Positions 8,749 to 17,939 of a stretch of 64,000 nucleotides of DNA are shown here, piece after piece. Every line of letters begins with the position of its first letter. Position 1 is the first letter of the stretch. The notes under the pieces are model-generated. The model was given only the letters and a program-made list of their open reading frames with translations, searched no databases and was not told the origin of the DNA. This DNA comes from Methylobacterium sp. Leaf125 (lineage in GTDB: Bacteria > Pseudomonadota > Alphaproteobacteria > Rhizobiales > Beijerinckiaceae), in assembly GCF_001423085.1 (NCBI RefSeq), contig NZ_LMNU01000005.1, positions 51,256 to 115,255 of the forward strand, read 5' to 3'. Position numbers and translations under genes: made by a program.

Positions 8749-11421
8749 ATGGGCGATTTCCCGACCGGCCAAACGACCCGTGGCATTCGAAGGGCGGCAC
8801 TGATCGCCGCATGGCTCGGCGTCTTGGTCTTGGCCCCCATGGGTGCAGTGGGGCAGGGCACGCCGACGGCACCGCCTGCGGCGGTCCCACCGAAAGCTGC
8901 CCCAGCCACTGCGCCGGCGGCTACCGCAGATGGCAAGCCCGCCCCAAAAGCGGTGGTACCGAAGCCGGCCGTGTCGGAGCAGATCCAGAACGTTCGCGAC
9001 CAGCTCGACAGTGCCAAGGTCGATCTGGAGCAACGCGAAAAAATTCTGACCGGACCGCATGTGGGAAGCGGCGACCTGACCCGTGCCCGCGATGGCATCG
9101 AAGCCATTGCAGACAAGATCCGCCACGTCATCGACATCACCACCCCGCGCCTTGAGGCGGCTCGCGAACGGCTGACACAGCTCGGTCCGAAACCGAAGGA
9201 AGGGGAGGAGGGCGAGGACGTAGCGCGCGAGCGGACGGAGCGGGAGCACGCGGTCGCGGAGATCGACGAAACGCAGCGCCTCGCCCGCTCCCTGCTGGTT
9301 CAGAGCGACCAGATCGTCGATCAGGTCTCGAACCGCCGACGCGCAGCGTTCACTCGCGGCCTGTTCGAGCGCTCGACTGCCCTCGTCAGTCCAGATCTAT
9401 GGATGCGGATCGCAGCGGACATCCCACGCGACATACGCGCATTGCAGAGCGCCGTGGAGGATACGGCAGACCTGTTCGCCCGCAACGGCACCATCGGAAA
9501 TCTGCTGCTGCTCGGGATCGCCTTCGGCATCTCGATTGCCCTGTATTTCGGGCGCCGCAACATCGCCCCGCGCCTCGGGCGGCGCGATGCCAAGGCCGTC
9601 GATCCCTCACAGCGCCGGAAGCTCCTCGCCGCTTGGCGGGTGTTCCTCCTTGGCACCATTCCGGCCTTCATTGGCAGCTACGCGGTCTATTACGCCCTCG
9701 ACGCCACCGATCTCCTGCCCCTGCGCCTGTTGCCAGTGGCGGGCGCCATCCTGGGCGGCCTCGCCTTCATCGCCTTCGTGGAGGCGCTGGCGGACGCTCT
9801 GCTCTCTCCCGACAAGCCGTCCTGGCGCGTTGCGACAATGAGCGACGCCGCCGCTGCGCGGGTGACCCGCCTGGCCGTCGGCATCGCCATCGTCATCACG
9901 GTGGTTAAGTCGATCGAGGCGCTGAATTCGGGTATCTCCGCGGCTCTGCCCATCTCCATCGCCACCCGCGGTATCGGCGCGCTCGCCACCGCGCTGATCC
10001 TCGCCATCGGACTGCACCGCTTCGCCGATTCGGCTGAGCAGGAGGAGGCGTGTTTCGGCCCCTACGTGGCCCCGGAAGCCACCACCGGGATCGGCGGCCC
10101 CGCGCGCCTTCTCGGCTGGGCGGCCGCGGTCGTCATCGCCATCGCTCCCATCGTCGGTTACGTGGCCTTCGCGGCCTTCGTCATCGATCAGCTCGTCTGG
10201 ACGGCGGGGCTCTTCGTCCTACTGTTCCTGCTGATCTCCAGCGCTGATACCTTCATCGGGGGGACCCTCGGGGACGATACCAAGATCGCCACTGCGCTCC
10301 AGGCCAATACGGGCCTACGCAAACGCTCAATCAATCAGATTGCCGTGCTGGCGACCGGCCTTGCGCGGGTGGTGCTAGTCCTCGTTGCCGCGCTGCTCGC
10401 CCTAGCCCCCTGGGGCCTCGACTCGACCGACGTGTTCAGCTCGGTCCGCAGCGCCTTTTTCGGCTTCAAAGTCGGTGACGTGACGATCTCGCTCTCGACG
10501 ATCGTCCTCGCCATTGGTCTCCTGCTCCTTGGCATGGCGGTGACGCGCGCGATTCAGCGCTGGCTCGAGCAGACCTACCTGCCGGCCACTGACCTCGACG
10601 CCGGCCTGCGCAACTCGATTTCGACGATTGCGGGTTATATCGGCTTCCTGCTCACTCTAGCGCTTGCATTTTCCTACCTAGGCCTCAGCCTGGAGAAGCT
10701 CACCATCGTGGCCGGTGCCCTCTCCGTCGGTATCGGTTTCGGCCTGCAATCCATCGTCAACAACTTCGTCTCTGGCTTGCTTCTCCTCTGGGAGCGCCCG
10801 ATCCGCGTCGGCGATCAGGTCCTGATCGGCGACAGCGAAGGCATCGTAAAGCGCATCTCGGTACGTTCGACCGAGATCCAGACCTTCGATCGCTCGGCCG
10901 TAATCGTACCGAACTCGAATTTGATTTCCGGTATCGTGAAGAACCGCGTCCGCGGCGATCGGACGGGCCGTGTCAGCATCACGGTCAGCGTTCTGCGCAA
11001 CCAAGACCCCGTCCACGCAGCCGAACTCCTGATGCGCTGCGGTCAGGCCCAGCCGGACGTGCTGAAGGAACCGCCGCCCCGCGTCGTCTTCCGCAAGATC
11101 GGCGATCCCTTCCTGGAATTCGAGCTGATCGTCATGATCGTCGATGTCAGTCTGGGCCTGAAAGTGCAGAACGATTTGAACCTTACGGTCTTTCAGACCT
11201 TGTCGCAGGCTGGAATGATCCCCGCTCTCGGGCCGGGGTCCAGCGTCGTCACCGTGCAAGGACTGGATTCCTTCCAAAGTGCGGTTGGGCAGATCGCCAG
11301 CGCGTTCACCCAACCGCAACGCTCTGCTGATCAAACCTCACCGCAGCGTGTCGAGGAGCGGTTCGACGAGGCCGAGCCTATGCGCTCCGCGGAGGTGACA
11401 AGGCGGCGCGCGGGGAGTTGA
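8749..11421 (+). CDS. DUF3772 and MscS-domain mechanosensitive channel
   Basis: An 890-residue inner-membrane channel of the large MscS class. A signal peptide (about residues 12-35) leads to an Ala/Pro-rich linker and a periplasmic helical DUF3772 region with coiled-coil character (residues about 75-240). Roughly ten membrane segments follow. The pore-lining helix and beta domain are clear: SVGIGFGLQSIVNNFVSG, then WERPIRVGDQVLIGD and RSTEIQTFDRSAVIVPNS. Such proteins release solutes on hypo-osmotic shock. ATG at 8749 is preferred over earlier in-frame starts because of the aaagga ribosome site and signal peptide. The C-tail after the MscS domain is hydrophilic. Confidence 0.9.
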   Translation: MGDFPTGQTTRGIRRAALIAAWLGVLVLAPMGAVGQGTPTAPPAAVPPKAAPATAPAATADGKPAPKAVVPKPAVSEQIQNVRDQLDSAKVDLEQREKILTGPHVGSGDLTRARDGIEAIADKIRHVIDITTPRLEAARERLTQLGPKPKEGEEGEDVARERTEREHAVAEIDETQRLARSLLVQSDQIVDQVSNRRRAAFTRGLFERSTALVSPDLWMRIAADIPRDIRALQSAVEDTADLFARNGTIGNLLLLGIAFGISIALYFGRRNIAPRLGRRDAKAVDPSQRRKLLAAWRVFLLGTIPAFIGSYAVYYALDATDLLPLRLLPVAGAILGGLAFIAFVEALADALLSPDKPSWRVATMSDAAAARVTRLAVGIAIVITVVKSIEALNSGISAALPISIATRGIGALATALILAIGLHRFADSAEQEEACFGPYVAPEATTGIGGPARLLGWAAAVVIAIAPIVGYVAFAAFVIDQLVWTAGLFVLLFLLISSADTFIGGTLGDDTKIATALQANTGLRKRSINQIAVLATGLARVVLVLVAALLALAPWGLDSTDVFSSVRSAFFGFKVGDVTISLSTIVLAIGLLLLGMAVTRAIQRWLEQTYLPATDLDAGLRNSISTIAGYIGFLLTLALAFSYLGLSLEKLTIVAGALSVGIGFGLQSIVNNFVSGLLLLWERPIRVGDQVLIGDSEGIVKRISVRSTEIQTFDRSAVIVPNSNLISGIVKNRVRGDRTGRVSITVSVLRNQDPVHAAELLMRCGQAQPDVLKEPPPRVVFRKIGDPFLEFELIVMIVDVSLGLKVQNDLNLTVFQTLSQAGMIPALGPGSSVVTVQGLDSFQSAVGQIASAFTQPQRSADQTSPQRVEERFDEAEPMRSAEVTRRRAGS

Positions 11422-11445
11422 CGCGGTACGTAGGGAGACGGGGAC

Positions 11446-11949
11446 GTGGGGCGTAGAACGGTACTGGGTTTTCCCACCGGCATGGCGGTTGGTCTGACGC
11501 TGCTCGCGGGCTGCGCCACCCAGGAGCCTGTCAACGCCACGCTTCCCAGCCTCTACTGGCCGATGACGACGCAGTCGGCGCAGGTCGATACGGCGACGGC
11601 CCGCGACATGATCTCGGCCTACCGCGCTCGAAACGGAGCAGGGCCGCTGCGCCTTGACCCCGAGTTGCAGAAGCTCGCGGAGACGGAAGCAGCCGCGATG
11701 GCCGCGGCCGACCGACCAAGCCGGGCTCAGACCGTCAAGAATGCAGTCGAGCGGCTCGGCTTCCAATCGGCGGAGGCTAACCTGTCGGCCGGTTACCACA
11801 CCCTGGCCGAGGCGTTTTCAGGATGGCGTGACAGCCCGGCTCACAACGCCGCGATGCTGGCAACCGGTGCTCAGCGCATGGGCATCGCGACCGCCTACGC
11901 GCCCGGGTCAAAGTACAAGGTCTACTGGGCGCTCCTGTTGGCCCGCTAG
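11446..11949 (+). CDS. CAP-domain (SCP/PR-1-like) lipoprotein
   Basis: A 167-residue product with a lipoprotein signal: GTG start, hydrophobic stretch and lipobox LLAGC near residue 20. The mature part is a CAP-superfamily domain: AYRARNGAGPLRLDPELQKLAETEA, then the FSGWRDSPAHNAAML motif (CAP W.nSpgH signature) and a final Tyr/Trp strand. The CAP-site His is present in SPAHN. Bacterial CAP lipoproteins are envelope-located and of uncertain activity. It begins 24 bases after the MscS-type gene, so the two are probably cotranscribed. Confidence 0.85.
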   Translation: MGRRTVLGFPTGMAVGLTLLAGCATQEPVNATLPSLYWPMTTQSAQVDTATARDMISAYRARNGAGPLRLDPELQKLAETEAAAMAAADRPSRAQTVKNAVERLGFQSAEANLSAGYHTLAEAFSGWRDSPAHNAAMLATGAQRMGIATAYAPGSKYKVYWALLLAR

Positions 11950-12131
11950 ACGGCGTTTATGCACGCCTGTCCCGGCCGGATGTTGGCTTTACCGTCAGAC
12001 ACGAAACTGTAGGCGCATCTTCGGAGGGGTTCCCGGACGGTTAGCGGACGGAAACTTCACCGTTGCGGATGACGCCGCCCGATCCGACCGGCCTTTGAGC
12101 CAAACTCTGCGCGCGGCGCATCCTCGGCGGC

Positions 12132-12965
12132 TCAGGGAAAATTCTTCATCCGAGGCGTCGGCGATGTTTCGCTGAGGAGGGTCACGGTCACTCGGCGGTT
12201 GGCCGGGAGGTAGGGATTATCCGGAAACATGGGCTCCGTGTCGGCTTTCCCGGTTACGGCTGCGAAACGGTCATCGGGAACGCCGCTGCCGGCCAGAATT
12301 TCGCGGACGCTGATCGCGCGGTTGGCCGAGAGCTCCCAGGGTGGAGCCGGAGGTCGCGTTCCGGGTCTCTCCGTCGCGGTGTAGCCCGTGATGGCGATAC
12401 GATTGGGCATCTTGCGCAGAGTTCCGGCGACCCGCTCCAAGAGGCGTCGGGTACGGGCATTGGGCCGACTCGATCCATCGGGAAACATTGAAGCGCCGTC
12501 CTGATCGACAATCGAGACGTCGATCCCGCGCTGCGAGGGAGCGACGATGATGTTCTTCGATAGCTCGGCGACCTCGGGCATGTCTTGTAACGCCTGCCGC
12601 AGGCTTGCTGCGGCAAGACCGGCACCGTCCGGGTAGCCCTTGTCCGGCATACCCTCGTCAACGTTGCCGTCGACCGCAGGTGGGGTGGTGTGATCGGTAG
12701 CGAGGTCAGGGGGAATGTCGCGTTTGTACTTGACCTTGTCGGCGTGGGCGAGGCCGTCCTTCTCGATAATGCCAGCAAAGCGCGACTCCTTGTTGACGCC
12801 GAATGCGTCTCGCATGGAGCCGGCCACCGCCTGCATCTTCTTCTGGTCCTGGGTCGAATAGGCGGCAATCATCACGAAAAAACTCATGAGAAGTGCCATC
12901 AGGTCGGCGAAGGTCACGAACCACCCGTGGCCACCATGCGCGCCGCCGCGCTTCTTCTTAGCCAT
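12132..12965 (-). CDS. motB: Flagellar stator protein MotB
   Basis: A 277-residue stator subunit. It has a short basic cytoplasmic N-terminus (MAKKKRGG), one membrane helix with the proton-binding Asp (TFADLMALLMSFFVM), a long periplasmic linker, and a C-terminal OmpA-like peptidoglycan-binding domain (ITGYTATERPG, ELSANRAISVREIL, NRRVTVTLL). Together with MotA it forms the ion channel that drives the flagellar motor. It lies 33 bases downstream of motA on the same strand. Its small MotA partner suggests the PomA/MotA-like pairing of polar-flagellum systems. Confidence 0.88.
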   Translation of the reverse strand: MAKKKRGGAHGGHGWFVTFADLMALLMSFFVMIAAYSTQDQKKMQAVAGSMRDAFGVNKESRFAGIIEKDGLAHADKVKYKRDIPPDLATDHTTPPAVDGNVDEGMPDKGYPDGAGLAAASLRQALQDMPEVAELSKNIIVAPSQRGIDVSIVDQDGASMFPDGSSRPNARTRRLLERVAGTLRKMPNRIAITGYTATERPGTRPPAPPWELSANRAISVREILAGSGVPDDRFAAVTGKADTEPMFPDNPYLPANRRVTVTLLSETSPTPRMKNFP

Positions 12966-12998
12966 CTGCGCCGTCGCGCGTGATGTGGGTGGACGCCA

Positions 12999-13772
12999 TT
13001 ACGCCGGCTCGGCCACGAGTTCGTCGCGGTGGTTGTGCGGCAGATAAGCGATCAGCATCTCGCGCACCAGTGACGAGCTCTTCGCGTCGCGGATCAGGAG
13101 GATCCCGTCGATGATGAGCGAGCGCGACACATCCTCCTCCTCCAGCTTCACGTGAAGTTTGTCAGCAAGCGGCAGGGTGATCATGTTGGCGATCAAGGCA
13201 CCGTAGAGCGTGGCGAGGAGGGCGGTCGCCATGGCCGGGCCGAGCTTCGAGGGGTCCGACATGTTGGCGAACATCGTCACCATGCCTAGGATGGTTCCGA
13301 TCATGCCCCAGGCGGGGGCGCAGTCTCCGAAGGCACGGTAGATCTTCGAGCCTTCGTCGAGGTGCATCAGGAAGTTGTCGCGGTCGCGCTCCATCGTGTC
13401 GCGGATGAACTCGCGGTCATAGCCATCGGCGATGTAGCGCGCGCCCTGGGCCAGGAAGGGATCGGAGATCTCCATGTTCTCCAGCGCCATCGGGCCGGAT
13501 TTCCGCACCACATCAGCGATCTTGGTGATCTCCTCAATGAGGTCGCGGGGCTTGATGGCGCGCATCGAGAAGGCATAGCGCAAGCCCATCGGCAGCCCGT
13601 GCATCATCGTCGAAAAGGGGAAGCGCATCATGGTGGCGGCGGTGGCCCCGCCGAAGATCACGATGACGGCGTGCTTATCGAAATAGGCGGCGAAGTTGCC
13701 GCCATCGATCATGATCAGGACGAAGACGACGCCGAAGCCACCGACGAGGCCGATACCGGTTGCGAGATCCAT
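12999..13772 (-). CDS. motA: Flagellar motor stator protein MotA
   Basis: A 257-residue MotA/PomA family protein with four membrane helices (about residues 4-22, 32-50, 150-170, 180-200). The cytoplasmic loop contains the conserved charged region (RAIKPRDLIEEITKIADVVRKSG), and the helix 3 motif PAWGMIGTILGMV is intact. The translation is open for 10 more codons upstream, but ATG at 13772 gives the usual MDLATGIGLVGG start. It pairs with motB. No other flagellar genes are in the window, so this is a detached stator operon, common in alphaproteobacteria. Confidence 0.9.
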   Translation of the reverse strand: MDLATGIGLVGGFGVVFVLIMIDGGNFAAYFDKHAVIVIFGGATAATMMRFPFSTMMHGLPMGLRYAFSMRAIKPRDLIEEITKIADVVRKSGPMALENMEISDPFLAQGARYIADGYDREFIRDTMERDRDNFLMHLDEGSKIYRAFGDCAPAWGMIGTILGMVTMFANMSDPSKLGPAMATALLATLYGALIANMITLPLADKLHVKLEEEDVSRSLIIDGILLIRDAKSSSLVREMLIAYLPHNHRDELVAEPA

Positions 13773-14009
13773 GATCACTCGAGCCTGGGCGGCTGCCCGC
13801 ATGCCGCGTTGGCGCCACAGGACGAGGCGCCGTCCCCACCGTTACGGATTCAGGTTGAACGAACCGTAAAAACCCTGGCCAAACGCTACGCGATCGCGTC
13901 ATGCACCGTTCAGGGAGGCCACGACATAAGGCACGGAGCGCCAAAGGTTTGGCCGCCTCTGCCGGGAAGCGTCGTCGCAACCCGGTCCGGCATCGGAGCA
14001 CACGGTATC

Positions 14010-15785
14010 ATGTCGTTGGTTCGTCTCTACGCGCGAGTCATGGGTCTTCTGGGCACCGACCGCCGCTTGGCCGCTGTCCTGGCCTGCGCGAACGTGGCCC
14101 TGGCGGTAGCAGCCTTCGCCGAGCCGCTGCTGATGGGCCGCATCATCGACCAGCTGACGCATCTCAAGAGCAGCACCAACGCCTTCACCACGCTGGCGCC
14201 GCTGATCGGCGCCTGGGTGGGCTTCGGACTGTTCACGATCGCGGCCGGCGTCACGATCGCGCTGCATGCGGACCGGCTTGCCCACCGCAACCGCTTGTCG
14301 GCCATGGCGAATTACTTCGAGCACGTGTTGGAACTGCCGCTGGCGTTCCACTCGTCGAACCATTCGGGTCGCGTTCTCAAGGCGATGCTGGAGGGCTCGA
14401 ATGGCATGTTCTGGCTCTGGCTCGGCTTCTTCCGTGATCACTTCGTGGCCTTTGTCTCGCTCATCGTCCTCCTGCCGATGACCCTGTTCGTGAACTGGCA
14501 GCTCGGCTCGATCCTCGTTGTGCTCGTCCTGGCGTTCACGGCCCTGACCACGATGGTCATGCGTCGCACCGAGACCCTCCAGGGGCGGGTCGAGGCCTAT
14601 CAGTCGGGTCTGGCCGAACACGCCTCGGATGCCCTCGGCAACGTCGCGGTCATCCAGTCCTTCACGCGCGCCAAGGCCGAGAAGGACGCGATGCACGACA
14701 TCATCCGCAACCTGCTCGCTGCGCAGATCCCGGTCCTGTCTTGGTGGGCGCTTGCAAACGTGGCCACGCGCGCCTCGGCGACTCTGACGATGACCGCGAT
14801 CTTCATCACCGGCATCGCCCTCCATCAGCACGGTCAGGCCAGCGTCGGCGAGGTCGTAGCCTTCATGAGCCTTGCGACCATGCTGGTTTCACGTCTTGAC
14901 CAAGTTGCCACCTGCATCAACGGCCTGTTCCAGCAGATGCCCAAGATCGACGAATTCTTCGAGATCCTTGACACGACGCCGGCGGTTCATGACCGCCCGG
15001 GCGCCCAGCAGGTCGCACGGTTCGACGGCGAAGTGGCTTTCCAAGGTGTCGGCTTCTCCTACAACGCCCGCCGCAAGGCCTTGGAGGATGTCTCCTTCAT
15101 CGCGCGGGCCGGCGAAACCGTCGCTCTCGTCGGCACCACCGGTTCGGGAAAGTCGACGACGCTCGGCCTTCTCCACCGCGCCTTCGACCCCGACCACGGC
15201 GCAATCCGCATCGATGGCACTGATATCCGCGACATCGGCCTGTCGTCGCTGCGCCACAACATCGGTGTGGTGTTCCAGGAGCCGATGCTGTTCGCCCGCT
15301 CGATCCGCGAGAACCTGCAGGTCGGCCGCCCCGACGCCACCGATGCCGAGATGCTCGACGCCCTCGAGCGGGCTCAGGCCAGCGAATTCATGGCTCGCCA
15401 AGCGGATGGCCTCGACACGGTGATTGGCGAGCGCGGACGCTCGCTCTCTGGCGGCGAGCGCCAGCGCCTCTCGATCGCCCGCGCGCTCCTGAAGAACCCG
15501 CCGGTGCTGATCCTCGACGAGGCTACATCCGCCCTTGATGCCACCACCGAGCGCAAGCTGCAGGGTGCCTTGGAGGCCGTGATGGAGGGCCGCACCACCT
15601 TCGTCATTGCCCACCGTCTGGCGACGATCCGTAACGCCGACCGTATCCTCGTCTTCCACGAGGGCCGGATCGTCGAATCGGGTAGCTTCGACGATCTCGT
15701 CGCGCAGAACGGACGTTTTGCCGATCTCGCCCGAGCTCAGTTCATGGCGAGCGCCGAGCCGGAGGGTATGCCGCTCGCGGCCTGA
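14010..15785 (+). CDS. ndvA: Cyclic beta-1,2-glucan ABC exporter (NdvA/ChvA type)
   Basis: A 591-residue half-transporter with an N-terminal six-helix permease domain (residues about 1-320) and a C-terminal ATPase: Walker A GTTGSGKST at 375-383, signature LSGGERQR, Walker B VLILDEATSALD and H-loop AHRLAT. The sequence around LLMGRIIDQL and VNWQLGSILV and the family length match NdvA/ChvA, which exports cyclic beta-glucan to the periplasm for osmotic adaptation and host interaction. The open frame runs 650 bases further upstream only because it is antisense to motA. No cyclic glucan synthase gene is in the window. Family assignment is strong; substrate is inferred from it. Confidence 0.85.
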   Translation: MSLVRLYARVMGLLGTDRRLAAVLACANVALAVAAFAEPLLMGRIIDQLTHLKSSTNAFTTLAPLIGAWVGFGLFTIAAGVTIALHADRLAHRNRLSAMANYFEHVLELPLAFHSSNHSGRVLKAMLEGSNGMFWLWLGFFRDHFVAFVSLIVLLPMTLFVNWQLGSILVVLVLAFTALTTMVMRRTETLQGRVEAYQSGLAEHASDALGNVAVIQSFTRAKAEKDAMHDIIRNLLAAQIPVLSWWALANVATRASATLTMTAIFITGIALHQHGQASVGEVVAFMSLATMLVSRLDQVATCINGLFQQMPKIDEFFEILDTTPAVHDRPGAQQVARFDGEVAFQGVGFSYNARRKALEDVSFIARAGETVALVGTTGSGKSTTLGLLHRAFDPDHGAIRIDGTDIRDIGLSSLRHNIGVVFQEPMLFARSIRENLQVGRPDATDAEMLDALERAQASEFMARQADGLDTVIGERGRSLSGGERQRLSIARALLKNPPVLILDEATSALDATTERKLQGALEAVMEGRTTFVIAHRLATIRNADRILVFHEGRIVESGSFDDLVAQNGRFADLARAQFMASAEPEGMPLAA

Positions 15786-15810
15786 TCCACGCGACGCAGG
15801 TCGACAAGAG

Positions 15811-15850
15811 AAGCCCTCATCCGGCACTCGGGTGGGGGCTTTTTCTTTTA
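15811..15850 (+). terminator. Rho-independent terminator after ndvA
   Basis: A stem of about 12 bp (agccctcatccg / cgggtgggggct, with G-T pairs) and short loop is followed by a T-rich run ttttctttta, 25 bases after the ndvA stop. Confidence 0.75.
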
Positions 15851-15955
15851 AAACAAGGTCTTCGGCAAAGACTTGGAGGAGATAGACCCACGCCGCCATT
15901 GTGACCGGACGGCTATCAGGTACGGTCCGATGACCACCCAATCCGGTGCAGGCGA

Positions 15956-16777
15956 TCAATCCGCCGCAGACAACGCCGCATCTTCCGCCCAGACCCGGAA
16001 TTTTGTCAGACGGTTCGATCCGAAGGTGTGGGTCAGGGGTACGTCCGCCGCATCGCGCCCGCGTGCCACTAGGATCCGGCCCCGACGAGGGGCATTGTTG
16101 CGCGGGTCGAAGACGTGCCAGGCGCCGCCGAGGTAGACCTCGGTCCAGGCGGCAAAATCGCCTGGAGCATGCGGTTCAGGCTCTCCGATGAAGCTGAGAT
16201 AGCCAGTGCAGTACCGAGTCGGGATATTTAGGGCCCGGCAAAAGGCGACGAACAGGTGGGCATAGTCGCGGCATACACCGCGCCGACTCGCGAAGGCGTC
16301 GGCAGCGGTGCGGTCGACGTGGGCATACCCGTAGCCGAAGGTGATGTGGTCGTGGACGAAGTCGCAGATCGCCTGCACGCGCGACCACCCGGGGTCAAGG
16401 TCGCCGAACAGTCCCCAGGCCTCGTTCGAAAGCAGGTCGGATTCGCAATAGCGGCTCGCCACGAGGAACGGCAAAGCCTCTTCTGGTAGATCCTCGACCG
16501 CGTGCTCCTCGGCTTCCGGCACGACTGGATCCAGGGCGCCGTCATCCTCAGTTTCGGCATGAACGCTGAGGGTCAGGGCGCCCCCGGGAGCTACGAAGCG
16601 CACGGTCCGATTGCCGAAGACATCTCGGAAGGTCCGCAGGGGCAGCGGCGGATCGAGGGTGAGCACGTCCGGCGGTACGGCAGCCAAGCCGTTCGACGGA
16701 TAGGAGTTCAGGCGGGCGATCACGGGCGTCGGCTGAGGGAAGTCATAGCCCATCTCGCAACCGAACCTAATTCGCAT
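15956..16777 (-). CDS. Transglutaminase-like cysteine protease family protein
   Basis: A 273-residue protein of the transglutaminase-like superfamily. It has an N-terminal beta-rich region (MRIRFGCEMGYDFPQPTPV) and then the core with the nucleophile Cys in RRGVCRDYAHLFVAFCRAL. The segment that normally carries the catalytic His reads GDFAAWTEVYLGGAWHVFDP, so Ala stands where many relatives have His, while the Asp of FDPRNN is kept. It may therefore be a catalytically altered subfamily. Its physiological role is unknown. It is convergent with ndvA. Confidence 0.85.
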   Translation of the reverse strand: MRIRFGCEMGYDFPQPTPVIARLNSYPSNGLAAVPPDVLTLDPPLPLRTFRDVFGNRTVRFVAPGGALTLSVHAETEDDGALDPVVPEAEEHAVEDLPEEALPFLVASRYCESDLLSNEAWGLFGDLDPGWSRVQAICDFVHDHITFGYGYAHVDRTAADAFASRRGVCRDYAHLFVAFCRALNIPTRYCTGYLSFIGEPEPHAPGDFAAWTEVYLGGAWHVFDPRNNAPRRGRILVARGRDAADVPLTHTFGSNRLTKFRVWAEDAALSAAD

Positions 16778-16910
16778 CGAAGCTCCCCCGGGCCGCCCGC
16801 CGCGCCGCCGCCTGCGCCCTCACTGCCCGCGCTCGGACCGAGACACTAGGCCGCCAGGGTCACAGACGGATGTCATCGCGCGCCCTGCGCGCAGATGAAG
16901 CAGTGCAGGT

Positions 16911-17795
16911 TCAGAGCCCCCGGGCCCGCGCCTGCTTCTCCTGCATCCGCGCCTGAAGCCGCACGCGTCGCGCTGCAATGACGGTGCCATTGATCTCACC
17001 GCCGAACAGGAACATCGCGGCTAGCCAATAGAGGAACACGAGGAACACCATCGCGGTGGCAAGGCCACCATAGGTGGAGGCGTAGGCGTTGGAGAAGCGG
17101 TCCAGGTAGTAGCCGAACCCGAGGCCGGCCAGAAACCACAGCAGCAACGTCACCGCGATCCCGGGAACCACTGCCAAGACGGAGCGACGCCCTGTTGCCA
17201 CAAACTTATGAGCGATCACCAGCACGGTGAGGAGCAGGAAGGCCGTGATACCGATCCGTCCGATCGCGACGGTCAAGCTGAGGGGCTCGAGCCCCGGTGC
17301 CACGTTGATGACTTTGCGCCAGATCAGCGGGCCCAGCACTACAAGGAGCGCAAAGGCCAGCATCGCGAAGGCGCCGCAGACGACGTAACCGATAGATTCG
17401 AGACGCGTCAGCCACCAGGGCCGCACCTCGCGCAGGCCGTAGGCGCGATTCAGCCCGACGCGCAGGCTCTCCACACCCGAGGATGAGAAGTACAGCGCCA
17501 AAAGCGCGCCGAGAGTGAGCACGCCGCCGCGTTGCTCGGTCAGCACCCGGTGCACCTCGTTGACGATGGGTTTGGCCACCTCGCGCGGCCAGGCATCGAA
17601 GATGAGGACGCTGGCTTCGTCGGCGAGCGACTTCGTCCCGAACAGGCCGGCCAGGGCCGCGAGCAGGATCAGAAACGGAAACAGCGCGGTCAGACTCGAG
17701 AGAGCGATGTGGCTGGCGATGGCCCAGCCGTCATGAGCGACGAAGCGCAGGGCGGCGACGCCTGCGATCTCGAAAGGCTTGCGGAGACGTCTCAC
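16911..17795 (-). CDS. YihY/BrkB family inner membrane protein
   Basis: About 294 residues with six predicted membrane segments and the family hallmarks: FVAHDGWAIASHIALSSLTALFPF early on, YFSSSGVESLRVGLNRAYGL in the middle, and YASTYGGLATAMVFLVFLYW near the end. The family was once annotated as ribonuclease BN; no enzymatic role is established. The frame stays open to 18209, but that part is antisense to the EamA gene, so I place the start at the GTG at 17795 (VRRLRKPFEIAG); in-frame TTG codons slightly upstream are alternatives. The C-terminal tail is Arg/Gln-rich. Confidence 0.8.
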   Translation of the reverse strand: MRRLRKPFEIAGVAALRFVAHDGWAIASHIALSSLTALFPFLILLAALAGLFGTKSLADEASVLIFDAWPREVAKPIVNEVHRVLTEQRGGVLTLGALLALYFSSSGVESLRVGLNRAYGLREVRPWWLTRLESIGYVVCGAFAMLAFALLVVLGPLIWRKVINVAPGLEPLSLTVAIGRIGITAFLLLTVLVIAHKFVATGRRSVLAVVPGIAVTLLLWFLAGLGFGYYLDRFSNAYASTYGGLATAMVFLVFLYWLAAMFLFGGEINGTVIAARRVRLQARMQEKQARARGL

Positions 17796-17939
17796 GGGGC
17801 GGGGGGTCGTCCTCGAACGGGGCAGGCGGGTAGGCGTGTCTTCTAAACGCAACGCAGCCTGTTCGCGCAACGTACCGTGCGTGACCCAGCGCCGTACCCG
17901 CTTGAATTCGACACGGCCGTGTGATGCGTGGCTGCCATC

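Noticed and set aside
13362..14009. N-terminal extension of the ABC exporter
   Set aside because: Antisense to motA and unlike any ABC transporter N-terminus; ATG at 14010 gives the family start.
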